A stretch of 64,000 nucleotides of DNA from Spirodela intermedia. Lineage: Eukaryota; Streptophyta; Magnoliopsida; Alismatales; Araceae. Made by a program: the position numbers and the translations under genes. The DNA is taken from assembly GCA_902729315.2 (NCBI GenBank), contig LR746269.1:9852231-9916230 (forward strand), written 5' to 3'. Below the pieces are notes generated by a model, which did not search any database, was not told the DNA's origin, and was given only the letters and a program-made list of their open reading frames with translations. Positions 38,001 through 50,444 of this stretch are shown here, piece after piece; positions within the stretch are counted from its first letter, which is position 1, and the number at the start of each line of letters is the position of its first letter.

Positions 38001-41000
38001 ATTCCTACCTCGCCAGAATTAGCATCAGCGCATCCAGTGACAGTTCCTTCCACAGAACCATGAGGTCGCTGAGCGTCATCCTGTCCTGTAATCCTTTGTT
38101 GAAAATCCTTGTGAAAATGCTGCTCATCTGATGACATGTTGAGCGATTCAGATTTCTGGAGAGGACGAGTATGCCACTGACTCTGCAGAAACGACTCAGG
38201 CTTCGATACAGCAGACAAAAAATTAAGTTCACTTTGTGATTCATGACCCTGATTCTGCAGATTCAAGATTTGCTGCATCTGCTGCAATCCCTGTGAAAAA
38301 TTCGACTTAAATTCTGGATCCTCTGAAAAATGTTTAAACCTCTCCTCAGAATGACTTTCAGACGTGATATTTGGCTCGAATTGACTGTGAAAATCCGAAA
38401 GGTTTTGTACAGGTGGTTGTGGAAGTAAAGGTTCAGGGCAATCATCAGTTCCATGACCACTTGAAATTTGGCCCCCAAAGCTGGTTGTCCGAGATGAATG
38501 GCTTGGTGAAACATTCTTCAACATGAGTGGTTGATTTTGCTGACTTTGCTTTTGCTGAAGCTGTGCAAACTGTTCATAGGCCTGGTTAGGTTGTTGCTGA
38601 AACTGCTGATGTTGTCGAAATGTTTGCATTTTCTGTTGAGATTTTAAATGGTCTACGGTAGAATGGACTGAATCGAAATTTGTCTTAGCATGCGACAACT
38701 CCTGCATTAGGGGAAAATTTGATTGATGGCCTTGCAGAGAAGGGTACATTTTTGATTTAGGCTGCAAAGTCATAGAATTTATGCTTTGATTACTCATTAT
38801 AGATCCAACAGCAGTCACCTGATCATAAATCCCATCTCCTGACAGACCACCTGTATTCATCCCATATCCATCCCCAGCCAATTTTTGGGATGATGACACT
38901 GCATAAAAAAGTTTATCCAATAGCTTCCATCAAATTATGAATAGTTCTCGCATAATGTGAATCATCCCGAGCCAGAAAACACTCCAAGTGATGGTGGGAA
39001 AGTTAAAAATATTATTTACCTGAGATGATTGGCTGTTGATGAGGCTCTATATGGTTCTGCACAGCCCTTTGAGACAACGTTGCATTTATAAGGCCTTCAG
39101 ACACTGCAGGTCCATTCATGACCTGTGCACTGTTACCAATTAATTGCACTCCTCCACTATTAACAGCTCCATTTGAGAATCTGTGAGGACTCTGATGCAC
39201 ACCAGATCTTGAACTAACTCCAACATAGGATCCAAGGCCATGCAACATGCTACTATTTTGATTATGGAGACCCTGTCTTTGATGTTGTAGTTGATCCTGC
39301 TGCTGTTGTGTTAAAATAGTTGATTCACCACTAGAAATTCTATCCCCACTTTTATATTCAGAATTCATGGGAAAAGATTGACGAACAGTTAACCCAGGAG
39401 TAGGCATCAGCTGAGTTGAGAGCTGTGGTGCACCAATTGATGGCATTGTGTTGGTCTGACTGAACATTGGAGACACATTTACAGGAGCCTGTTGGTACCC
39501 TGTAGGTAATGAACCTGTGGGAGACAGTACAAAATATTGTGCTCAAAAGGAAAGTCATCATAGAAGTAATGAAAAGATCTGTGCTGGGAATGGTAACTGT
39601 AAGAGAAAAGGATAAAAAATGCACCGTCAGTCATACCATTTGCAGAGGGCATCACATTGCCCATGATGGCAGAAGTTGCTGTTATGTTACCAGAACCATT
39701 AGAATTAGACGTGGCATTGCCCAGGTAACTAGTTACAGATGATTTTGATCCACTGTTGTGCGACATGCCCGGTGTGGGTATCATTGTATTCACAGATGAG
39801 GAAGATGATACACGTGGAGGTTGGTTGTGGCTGGAGAAACTCCTAAACACAGCATGTAAACGCCCCTCCAAAGTATCCATGTTCAGATAATCATCCTGAA
39901 CCCAAAATACAAGACAAAACGTGAGATGGAAACAGGAATCACTAAAACAAAAAGAAAGAAAAAACGAAATAAAAAATCCACCTTCAGATAAAAAAGTAGT
40001 TTTCATTGAATAAACGAGGCAGAAACTGTAAAAACTGAGTAAAAAAATCTGAACAAGTTGATAGAAATAGTCTTCAATAAACTGAAAATAAATGAGACGG
40101 TTCGGTATACTGGAAAAGTTCCAAGTTTCTTAGGATACAAGTTAAAAAAGGATGTCATATAAGTAATTATCCTCTGATGGTAAAATAATTTCACCAAAAA
40201 AGGAATCGAAAATATAAACCTTTGTGGCAGCTGCCCTATATAGTCCATGTTCCAACCGCCTCACAATATCTGGCAGCCTCTGGAGAAATTCAGCACTGAG
40301 ACTTGCGCGCTTCTGATGGAAGATCTGCGTGCTGCAAAGCAACAAAATGATTAGATGATGCTGCCTTTTGATGGACCATACGGACCTTACAACATTCTAC
40401 AGAAACATAAATTTTCACAAGTTACCCGATCAAAGAAAAAATAAAGAATATTACAATTGTCTTAAATAGAAACTACTTACAGAAGACAGACTAAAAAAAT
40501 TACTATCCTGCTAATTTTTACTTGCTACTTCAATAAAATGAAAAAGATTATTAACAGAATTCGAATAGTTGACAAAGAAATCCTTAGCACAAAGCAATGA
40601 AATTCAAACATTTGAATAGCAGGAACTGCTTCCGGAAGCAGAAATGGTTGTTTTCTTTGAATGAACTGGATTTACATTAACAGATTGATTTGGTGAAATT
40701 GTCAGGTACAATTCTCACCAAAATAATGAAATGAAACAGGAGTATGAAACAAAACGTTTTACCCAGCACTCTTTAAGCAACCATGGAAAAACCATCCACA
40801 ACATAATTTTATGTACCGCAGCCGCATCAAAATCCGTAGTCAACCCATGGAAAAAAAGGAAAGGAACCAACCAGTGACTCAGTCTCTTTTCATTTCCCAA
40901 AATAAGAAATAAGGTTTTCTTATTTTAAAAACAGTGAAAGAAACCGAATCTCCATAATATCCCCAGATGATGACTACCCGAGAGAAATGGTAATAAACTA

Positions 41001-43714
41001 AGAGAAAAGCATTTCACATTAAAAAAATAAAATCAAAGCCTGTACTAGTCAAGAATAACTGATAGGGCACATTTAAGGACTCCGCGCCAAACTGCAGGAA
41101 AAGTTATCCCAATAAATATCGAGGCCCAATATTCTTGCAACTGCTACCCATCAATAATGACAAACGAATCATCATTCCGTAAGATGCAGTTGGAAGTTCT
41201 AGGTCATTAGAAAGTAATGTAAAAGACTGAGGGTGCTTATGAAAAAAATTCTAGGGTTCCTCCCTATATTAAGGGGTCTAAAAGTTGAATGGAAAGTGAG
41301 GTGGTTTCTGCCGTTTTCCCCTGTCCTCTGTGACAAAGGTTTCTCTACATTTTCTATATGGTATCAGAGTGGGTTCATTCCGCTTGGGTTTCATCGGCTT
41401 TGTCTAGCATCTCCTGTCTGGGGGAGCACCACTGCTGTCACCTCTATTTGGCATCAGCTTTGTCCAATGTCTCTTGTCTGGGGGAGTGCTGCTGCTGCTG
41501 CCACCTCTGGTAGGCGTCATCTCTGCCCAGCATCTCTTCTCTGAGGGAGCACCATCACCGCCACCACCAAAGTCTGGCAGTATTTGGTGTCCCCCATCTG
41601 CCGTTGTCGCCGACATCCTCTGCCCCCATCTGCCAGCATGCTGCTATTGGCATCATGCTACCTTCCAGTGAGGCCTTCCGCCTCTGCTGAGTAACTTTTC
41701 AAAGAGGCTTTTCGCTGCCAAGTAGCTTTCTAGTGAGGCCTTCCACCTCTACCAAGTATTTTTCAGGCGAGAGTTTCTACCTCCAGCCGTGTTGCTTTCC
41801 AGTGAGGCCTTCCACCTCTGCTGAGTATCTTTCCAATGTCATCCCTATGTAGTCACCTTTCAGGTATTGTCTCAGTCCAGTGTCGTCCTCTGTCCTCAGT
41901 TCGACATCTTCCCTAGTCCGGCTACTAGAATCTCCCACAGTCCACGCAATTTGACAACATCTCAGGCAGTGTCAAAAAGCATCATTCCCCTATGATCAGG
42001 GTGTAACAACCATTAGACGAGCCAAAGGTGTCGGCGAATCCACAACCTTGGCAGTGGTCATCTTTGACAATCATCACAAGGAGAGTTGCTGCCACAATGG
42101 ATCATCGTCATCACCAACAAGTGAATGCTTGTGAACAACTTAGTCAAAATGAACTTCTCAAAAATTCATCTTGAGGGGGAGTGTTGGAATTCCTACGTCG
42201 TAAGAAAACAATGTAAAAGACTGAGAGTGTTTTTGAAAATTTGTCTAAGGCTCCTCCCTATATAAAGGGATATAAGAGTTGAATGGAAACTGAAGCGATT
42301 TCCATCGTTCTCTCCTTTGTCCTCTGTGATAGAAGTTTCTCTCCATTTTCTACACATACATTTCAGTAGATGCCCATCCTTGCACTAGAAAGTGTTAGAT
42401 TTCTCAAAAACAACCAAATTGCCTACAACTTCTTAATTAAATGAACAAGCCACAGGTGAAATGATATGAAAAAGCTAAAAAATATTGGGTATACAGCACA
42501 AATCATGCATGTTTATTGGTCACTTATCAAGAGATAGAGAAATATACAAGAGGTATAGTATTAGGATAAAAAGAGAAGAAAACATGTACATGCCATGCAT
42601 ATTACTAGGTGTATGGAATTGCGTCGACCCAATACTGGCCTGTTTTGCTGTCAGTTACTATGACTGCAGGTAGATGGGGCACAAAAAAATGATATGGAAA
42701 TGATATGTTGACTTGGAAACAACAAAACACAGCAAAGAGAGCATAGAAAGACATTACTGTGAGCTCAAAGTAATATACTTAAGGGTCATAGGATATGTAC
42801 TACATGAGAAGAACTGAAACGTGAACGATTCAACTTACATTACGAGACAAGCAAGAATAACATGAAACAACAGGCTAACCAAAATAGGGCAAAAATATCA
42901 ATCTGCACTCACCCACACCGTTTCATGTTCTGCTTACTTTGATGTTGAATTATGTTGACATCAACCAGCTGCCATGTGAATTTATGATAGCAGATACATG
43001 ACATGGAACTAAAAGAATAGGCTAAAGTTTGCATGAGACTGTCACTTCCATAATAGCAGATACATGACATGGAACTAGGCAAATGCTCGTCTTATCTTAC
43101 CCCTTTTAGACTGTTTTCTGTGTAGTGTACATAATTAATTCCAGTTTCATGTCTAATATGCAAGAGAATTCGCGATAATTATGTGTTTCGAAGCATTGCA
43201 AAACAGATAGATCAATAAAAGACTATGTAGCTTAATTGCAGTCCTCTAGAACAACTGATATCCAGTTCTTTTTACATGGTTTTGCACAAATTCACCAAAT
43301 TAGAAATATTTTTAGACTTATGAAATGTTGGCAATTACAAGCAACTGTGCCTATAATTTCAGAAAGGATTTTTTTCAATCAAATTAAATGCTTTAAATAT
43401 AACCCTGCACAGAGATTAATCCACGCCTCAAAATAAAGTGTGTCCTTTCTGCACAGGTCATGAATGCAATTTGAGACGGGGGAATTGACACTAATTTGAT
43501 AAATAAATGGAGACCAGATATTCAGGAACAAGGAAACTTACATTTTATCACACATTAACTTTCGGTGTGCTGCCATCTCAGGATCCATATTGCTGACCGC
43601 TCCTGTGCTTTGCATCCCTGGCGATAAAGTGCTAACGTACTATGGGGAGAGACTGGGTAGCTGAGGTACAGCTTGGTTAGGCATCTGACAAGAAACCGTT
43701 GCACGCAAATTCAT
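29082..43714 (-). CDS. HAC1: HAC1-like histone acetyltransferase of the CBP/p300 family (16 coding exons, in-frame TAG near the start)
   Basis: Exons in transcription order: 43714-43542, 40331-40220, 39895-39637, 39514-39020, 38898-37043, 36275-35979, 35677-35402, 34814-34686, 34506-34306, 34091-33949, 33846-33534, 33261-33122, 31830-31752, 31654-31262, 29510-29293, 29193-29082. All are in phase, about 1731 codons in total. Domain order (numbered from the first ATG): KIX-like N-terminus (about 50-120), Gln-rich region, TAZ1 (about 670-740), PHD/Cys-rich (966-1156), HAT core with [15 protein letters not shown] and [17 protein letters not shown] finger with [19 protein letters not shown], and TAZ2 with [13 protein letters not shown]. 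It acetylates histones as a nuclear transcription co-activator. TAG is codon 25 (43642-43640), in frame. The next Met at 43615 gives about 1698 residues with all domains. A probable 5' UTR exon is 43913-43835. Confidence 0.93.
32590..32830. repeat. LTR- or SINE-like insertion in a HAC intron
   Basis: This intronic stretch has a different texture from its surroundings. It holds four short imperfect copies of TTTCCTAGTTTGTnGG in tandem at about 32665-32745, followed by CATATAACAG and a CCTAGGGTTTG motif. It resembles the end of a plant LTR or a short nonautonomous element, but I could not fix its edges or find target duplications. Confidence 0.35.
41188..42354 (+). mobile_element. TRIM-like nonautonomous LTR element in HAC intron 1
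   Basis: Direct LTRs of 171 bp (41188-41358) and 173 bp (42182-42354) share ATGTAAAAGACTGAG, CTCCCTATAT, AAGAGTTGAATGGAAA-like and GTCCTCTGTGA blocks. The left LTR is followed at once by TGGTATCAGAGTGGG, matching the initiator-tRNA-Met primer site. The right LTR is preceded by the polypurine tract TTGAGGGGGAG. The 0.8-kb interior codes for nothing and includes diverged copies of a GTGAGGCCTTCCACCTCTGC phrase. Flanks GATGC and CATAC are at best a worn duplication. It lies antisense to HAC, between its first two coding exons. Confidence 0.85.
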
Positions 43715-45539
43715 CTCTTCGTCCTCTTATAACCTACGAACCACACAGAGAAACTGTCAGGGTTCTGTAATAGGTCTAAAATTGGAAAAAGGAACAAACA
43801 AATTGAGCTGGATATAATGTACGACATGAGTCACCTTTGGGGACACCAGTCCATAAGAGCCTTTCGCCTGGCTCTAGGAAGTGTTACCCGGGTGGACGCC
43901 ACACTGTTTGCAGCTGAAAAGGAACGGAAGCTCAGTTGAATCATGACGACTATAATTATTAAGCAGTTTGACTAGAAAAATATCAACATGAAATTAAGAA
44001 TTACAACTATTCCGATTGAGTAGCAAATTTTGTGATGGTGTATGCAGAATCTGAACAAGGATGGAATGATATGACAGTCTGCATGGAGAAAAGCGACACT
44101 AGAAGGGAATCTCGAGTTACAAAAAAAGCCCTAGAGAGAGGGATAGAGTAAATGAGAAGGGAACCGAACTCTGAGTCTTTGAGTCTCCAAGTCGAGCTAA
44201 AGGCACAAACTAGGGCAACGAAGACTGAGTTGCTGAGCGTCCACGCCACCTCTAAGGCCCCTCCTTCAGGCCGCAAAGTTATATTTTCGGCCTGGCCAAC
44301 GGTTACAGGGTGGGGAACAAGACGCAAGAACGGAAGCGAAGATCAGGTACAACGGCGAGGCGGAGCAAGACCAACCGCCCCTCGGGCCAATGGTACCGGA
44401 GCGAGGGACAACTCCGCCCCACGATGCTCCCCAGTAGGCCGGGGTGATTGAACTCGAAAATGCGACCGAGGCGCTGTTTCCCTCCTTCTGCCGGGCGACC
44501 TGGGCGGAGGGTTCAATTGCCCTTGTTGAGGCACCGAACTCGCCGTGGGAAGGGAGAGGGGAGAAATCCAACTCCGCCGCGGCCTCCTTGGCCGAGGAAG
44601 ATGGCGGCGACTTTCTCTCGGAGAGAGGAGAGAGGAGAGAGGAGAAGGGGGGGCAGTCTCTTACTGCTCCATCGCACGCCTCTTCTCGTCGTTCGTCTAA
44701 TTTCCCACGCTCGCGTACGGGGTGGGATAAATAAAAACGGCGCTCTTTTGAGAACTAACTAATAGCGACGACACTCTGGGCTGGGCTGGGCTGGGCTGGC
44801 TTGGGTTGGCTCGGGATGGGTTTGTTTGGATTGGGTTGGGCCCGGACTGTCTGCAGTCGACCCGGCCTGGGAACGCGAATCGGTAAATCCCCGTACATTT
44901 AATTTACATAACACGTACGCTTGTGCTTGCGCAAGAGTAGACTTTTCAAACATCGTCGGGGAGGCACGTCTAGCTCGCGGCTACGGGCGTGGGTACTTCC
45001 CATTGGACAAGTGATGAGAGATCGTCGCTTTCTAGCCGCGAGACGAGTGGTTGTCGCTCCATCCCCCTGACAGGGGGAATTCCCTGCTTGGCTTGCCTCG
45101 GCACTCTCGCTGCCCCGTCGGCGGTATTATCCGAAGCCGACGGCAGGCTCCCAACACCGATCTGACATCATTTTCTCCGAAGCTGATTAATATGAGCCAC
45201 TGTCGGACTCGCTTCGCCGGACCCACGTGCGAGAGGCGTGTGTAAATAAGTAGGTGCCGAACGGACAGCACCGATCTTGAAGTACGGCTAATGGAGCGAG
45301 CCCAGTCGGCCGCCGGGCGGCCCAAACGGGCCTTTCGGCCCTGATGCCGGATGAGTTCCTGCCGCACGGCACGCCACTGACTGGCCGGCAGCCCGCCAGA
45401 CCCCGTTGCACAACGCCTGACAGCGCCCCCCCCCCCCCGCCCACTGGCTTGTTAGGATTATCCCAAAAACCATATGTGGCCTCCCTCTCCATTTGCCTGC
45501 CTCTCCGATCTCCGTCCCGCGGACAAACGTGGGCGGGCC
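43715..45539. promoter_or_regulatory. Head-to-head intergenic region between HAC and the GGP-like gene
   Basis: This is the 1.8-kb space between two divergent start codons. On the minus side it holds a likely HAC untranslated exon (43913-43835, with TTCAG acceptor and CCAAAG|gtgact donor) and a CT-rich leader-like stretch (GA-rich on plus, near 44618-44650). The middle has a G-rich repeat. The plus side is GC-rich with a poly-C run at about 45428-45440. I see no convincing TATA box for either gene. Confidence 0.5.
44778..44850 (+). repeat. GGGCT-type short tandem repeat, G-quadruplex-prone
   Basis: The sequence begins with four GGGCT pentamers and continues as TTGGGTTGG- and GGATTGGGTTGGG-like variants, leaving many closely spaced runs of three G on the plus strand. 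It lies midway in the divergent HAC/GGP promoter region. Confidence 0.7.
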
Positions 45540-47701
45540 ATGGCATCGACGGATCCTCGTGTATCTTCCCACCGGCTGCGACGCTTCGCCGTGCTCAAGA
45601 CGGGGCACGGCTCCGACTACACGGAACGCGCCTACGGGGGCTACGCCCAGATGATTGCGAGGCTTCTCAGGGACCAAGATGAGGGAGAAGGGGAGGTCTG
45701 GGACATCTTCTCAGTGATCGAGGGGGACTTTTCCTTTCTGGAACATGGCGGGGACGATTACTACGATGGTTACGTCATTACGGGCAGCGCCGCAGACGCC
45801 CATGCAACGGATGTCGACTGGATTAACTGCCTCTGCGACGCCCTCGTCCTCCTCCATCGCCAGGGGAAGAGGCTGCTCGGCATATGTTTCGGTCACCAGG
45901 TATCACGCCCTGTCCTCGATCTCCCCTCCTTTCCTCTTTCCACATTCGCCTTCCTCTTCTAACTGGCGTTACATTCTGTCACTCGCTCGTCCCCGCCGCC
46001 GCCGCCGCCGCCGTCGTCGTCGAGGATTCCCGAAATACTCAATTGGGAACCTCACTCGTGCAAAAACAACGTAGATTCTTGCACGGGCACTCGGTGGCAA
46101 AACGGGAAGGGCTGAGGTTGGTTGGGAGGTCGGAGTAAAGTCTCTACAAGTTGACTCTGAGAAAGTATCCCATCTCTACGGGTTGGCATTTCCTTCTACA
46201 GTCCGTGCCATTGAGAGCCACCAGGACCAGGTGACATCCCGTTCCTCAACTTATGTATGCACACCAAACGGTGACGCCTCTGTTCCAAGCTAATGAAACG
46301 CTCCTTTCCAATTGCGCTCAAATTTTTCTATGCTCTATACTTTATGCTCACTGCGTGGTAACGAAAATCGTAGATCATCTACAACTACCGTTTCCTCTAT
46401 CCAGTATATGTCTAAATTTGAGGCACCTGCCTCACGCTCCCCTGTGGCAAAATGTGTACAGTACAACTCGTCGCTCGGTCATCCACTTCTGCTGCCCAGG
46501 ACTCCTTATTTTCTTCCCCTCCCTTTTAATGTTGTTACATCTACGCTTAATTTTTCGTTCAGTTGTTTTCATCAATTTTATATGTATTATTTATATTTTC
46601 CCTTTTTTAAATGCTTAAATAGAAGATCTAGTGTCCAAACATTTGAGCGACTCGTTGTGTGGGAATTTTTACACCCAGATGTCTCGTGCTTGTATTCCAG
46701 TGGAATAATCTCAGTGGTGATTCCCTAGACGTTTTGACAATTAAAGAAAAATGAGTCAAGAAATGTGCTATCTAGATGAAGTATTTTTAGCATGCTTCTT
46801 ACTGCTTTGGGTAAATAGGATTTTTTCGGCGATTGGCAGCAGCTCCGATGCATGTGTTTCTTTACACCGGTTTCAGTTGCACAGTAGGGTTTGCATTTAT
46901 TTTATTCATATTCTCGTTGAATGGTGTACGGGGTCTACAATGATCTTCATACGAAGAAAAATGGGCATCGTTTTGATGGATGCTGAACTACGCATGACTA
47001 ATTTTGTTGCAAATGTTTCAGGTCTTAATTCCTCCCCCAGGAGCTGTCCAGTTAGCATCTTCTGAGAGAACAAAAGTTGAAATGTTTGCTGTTGGGGATC
47101 ATGTTCTAGGCATGCAATGTCATCCTGAATTTTCAGAGGATGTAATGATAGACCTAATAAATAGCCGCATTTCCAGGAAAATTATCAGTGTACATCTCTG
47201 AACTTCAATGTGGTTAACATCTTTTCCTTCGTCAACCATAAGTTGCCAGATATCACAATTTAAGATAGTGGTTTCTCTGAAGAGAATTTTTCATTGATTT
47301 TACTTTGAACTGTTAGGCTCTTTCCATTGTGTTCAACATTGCTGTTTTCTCACCCATTTGTCGTTCCATGAATCGTATTCTGCTCAGTCATGCTTTCATC
47401 TCAACCTTAACACTCAAAACAGAGTTTCGGTTTATTCCTATTAAGGGAAATAACTTTCCTGATGGTTTTGCTTTCCTACCTTGTGTGGCCGATGATGTTT
47501 GAAACCGAACTACCACCTTTCATTTCATTTCCTCCTGCGACTGTACCAATGATTTTCCTCCACTTCCCGACCTGGATTTGATGCCTTTCATTTTTCCAGG
47601 ATGGAGTGGCAAAGGAGGCATTAGAAAGTTTTCAAACGGGCCAAGCAGATCAAGATCTGCTCATAGTATTATGCAAGACATTCCTCAAGAGATGCCCGTG
47701 A
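45540..47701 (+). CDS. GGP: Gamma-glutamyl peptidase-like class I glutamine amidotransferase (4 exons)
   Basis: Exons are 45540-45899, 46075-46230, 47022-47189 and 47600-47701, all in phase, for 261 residues. The catalytic triad of a class I glutamine amidotransferase is visible: the nucleophile Cys in LLGICFGHQ (about residue 116), and His and Glu in MQCHPEF (about 206 and 208). Family blocks RRFAVLKTGHGSDYTERAYG, YDGYVITGSAADAH, ARALGGKTGRAEVGWEVG and ESHQDQV match plant GGPs. Those enzymes cleave the gamma-glutamyl bond of glutathione or its conjugates in the cytosol (glutathione turnover, glucosinolate and camalexin synthesis in Brassicaceae). An in-frame upstream ATG exists at 45474, but 45540 (MASTDPRVS) fits the family better. 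Exon 1 is much more GC-rich than the later exons. The substrate is inferred from the family. Confidence 0.9.
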
Positions 47702-48887
47702 GTAAATCCAGATCACTCAATATTGAATGCTCTATGCCTGCATCAGTTGCGAATGCTCTCAATAAGCAGATTGGCCTCGTCACTGCCTATCAGCAAGTAT
47801 GCCATGGTCCCAAATCTATGGTCATCTGCGTAGACATTCTCTTTGATGCATTGAAAGTGTAATTCTTGTGAGAAAAAAATACTGTTCGATGGAAATAAAC
47901 ATCACACCCAACATTTTGATAGCAGATTTCGTTTATCAAAGGGTCAGTTTCATGTAATATGTGGCTCCGTTTCATGGTTCTTTTGCATGCACTTGATTAT
48001 TATGGGTCATCATCGCTATCACTTCGGCCAAACGTATTAACGATTAGAAGATTTCCTTCCTTAGCCCTAAATATATGTCGACATATGCAGTATACTTGCT
48101 TGTCAGGCAAAAATTGACTTTGCTGGAGAGTAACGAAACTAAAATTATGAATTCAGGGCATACAAACACTTATCAGAGTATGAAAAATTGATACCTGCGA
48201 ATTGTATTTACCATTGGAAAAATCATCCATCTTGAGTAAGTTGTGAATGTCCCATAGATGGCCAATTGAATGCCCAAAATATTCTATAAAAAATACTTTG
48301 ATTTTCTTTTAGCCTGGAGTCTTGAGCAAGACCTGAGTGCAATGTGCATTTGCCACTCGATGTATTATGAAAATGAAATAATATTGAGTGCTAAACTCTG
48401 AATGGGCACGAACTATACTTTTACTACCGATAGATTCATTGAACTAGCTTCGGAACTTTCTATGACATGAAAGGGGTACCATTCTACAGATGGACGTAAT
48501 AGTCAGTGTAACTTTTCCCTTTCCCAAGTTCTGACTAGATGGATGAAGGCAAGGTTAAAAGTTTCAAACAATTAATGAATTCTAAATGCCAGAGAGAAGA
48601 AGGCTGCCAAATTAGTCTTTTAGACGAGGCAATAATCCTTCTCAATAATTCAGATAAATCGTGGATATTAAAACATGTGAATATGTATGCATACTCTTAA
48701 AAGACAACCAATGCAATCAGGAAGTTAAGATTTTTAGTGGCATCTAATCAAGAGAAGAAATGTAAGGTGCAGTTGACCCCCAATCAACCTGACAACAACT
48801 TTAATACACAAGGATGAAGGAGATGGCAGTGAGAATACATGACCCACTAATTTTGATGTCACAATCCAGCCAAAACCACTGTGTAAT
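47702..48887. other. Downstream flank of the GGP-like gene
   Basis: AT-rich DNA with no coding exon seen. It includes the probable GGP 3' UTR and runs to the left end of the truncated copia element. Confidence 0.5.
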
Positions 48888-50444
48888 TGTTGGAATATGA
48901 ATTGATTGTTTTCTATTTTTCATCTGTGTCATCTTTCTTTTCTTTTTTGCCGTTTTTCTTTCCCGGGCCTAATGTAAGATAAAGTCATGAACAGAACTGG
49001 CCCAGGCCTAATGTAAGATTATTTCTTGAGAATGAAGTTTTAGGGCTTCAGCAAATGTCTCCTTGCTCTCTGCATTTTTTTCCTGCCGCCACTATGGAAG
49101 ACAATCGAATGAAAAAGATAGGATGCAACTAGAGGCCAGAGCATTGACTAACATGGTATCAAGACATCAAGTGTGATATCTCCAGTGATCCATTTATCCT
49201 CCTTTGTTGCCATTGATCTCTTTTTTAGTAATATTTGTTTTCTTGTTTAGAGAACAATAGATTCATGAGTTGGTTGACACAAGCTCGCTGGTTCTTGTGC
49301 TGAATGTATATTGCTTGTATAAGAATCAAGCTCGGTTGGCTCTTGGAACACAAATCTTTGATTCGCATTTGGAATCTTTATCTTCTTACAGCTGGTTCGA
49401 TTGGCCTGTGAGAAATTTGTGATGTAAAGATGGATTTCTATCAACTGACCTACTCTTTACATTCAAGCATACATGTTTCTTGCAATTAAAAGTTTTGAAG
49501 CAACCTTAAATTCAGGACAATCTCGGGTCATAGGGATTGATCAAAATCAAAATTATGGAACCTACCTATTATTCCCCAAATAGAACATGTAGATGGTCAA
49601 ATTATTTTGGATAGTCTCAGTAGGTTAGAGTTGTTCTTAAAAGGTAAGGACTGTTTAATCATTTTCTAAATTCAAGACCTAAACTTGGAGATCCAAATTT
49701 GAAACTTGGGATAAAAGGGATTCACGGATCATGATGTAGCTGTCCAAAAAACAACAGACCAAGGGCAAAACCTATCATAAAAGAAAATACATAAGTCCAA
49801 GAGGCACTAACCTCATGTTCTCTAGCTTGTTTAAGTAAATTTCCAACTTTATTGAATTAAGTGCCTCAAATAATAGTAAATCATTAGTATGAATTATTGA
49901 CTCAAAAGCCACTGAATACCTGACCCACTCTTCAGACTTATTTACCACTTATTCTCCTTCTCTAAGTAGGAAAATCACTATAGTTGTGAGCTCTTTGGTC
50001 ACAGTTGTTAGAATAAGAACTTTTATTATTCTAAATAATATATTTCATGTTCCTACATAGATGACTAACCTAATTTCAGTGAGCAAACTTATATGAAACT
50101 TAGGTAATGTCTCATTTGATTCTAATACTTGTCTATTTTTTGACAAGATAGTTGATGAGATAATTGGACATGCTAGAGAATGAGGTAAACTCTACTACCT
50201 TGAACTATCCAACCAATCAAATGTAGCAGAAGAGATGAGCAATCTGCCCAAGGAATCTAGCTTGTCAATTTTGGAGAAAATTTGGCTACATCATCGAAGA
50301 TTAGGCCACCCATCTTTTTCAATCATAAAAACTCTATTCATGATGAAAGATAACCAGAATAGTCCATTCCCAATCATATGTAGCGTCAATACCATGCATC
50401 GAACGAATCACCCGGAGTTCTTTGAACAGCCAGGGAGACAATAG
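48888..50444 (+). mobile_element. Truncated Ty1/copia retrotransposon (5' LTR plus partial pol)
   Basis: A 266-bp LTR-like segment (48888-49153) starts TGTTGGAATATG and ends TAACA. The primer-binding-like TGGTATCAAGAC follows directly. The interior is stop-ridden, but at about 50130-50340 the plus strand carries the copia GAG-pre-integrase pattern: LEKIWLHHRRLGHPSFSIIK, with the HHRRLGH histidines. No second LTR or integrase/reverse transcriptase follows, so the element is cut off after this domain near 50.4 kb. Inside the LTR a 16-bp phrase (GGCCTAATGTAAGATA-like) is duplicated near 48966 and 49005. Confidence 0.75.
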
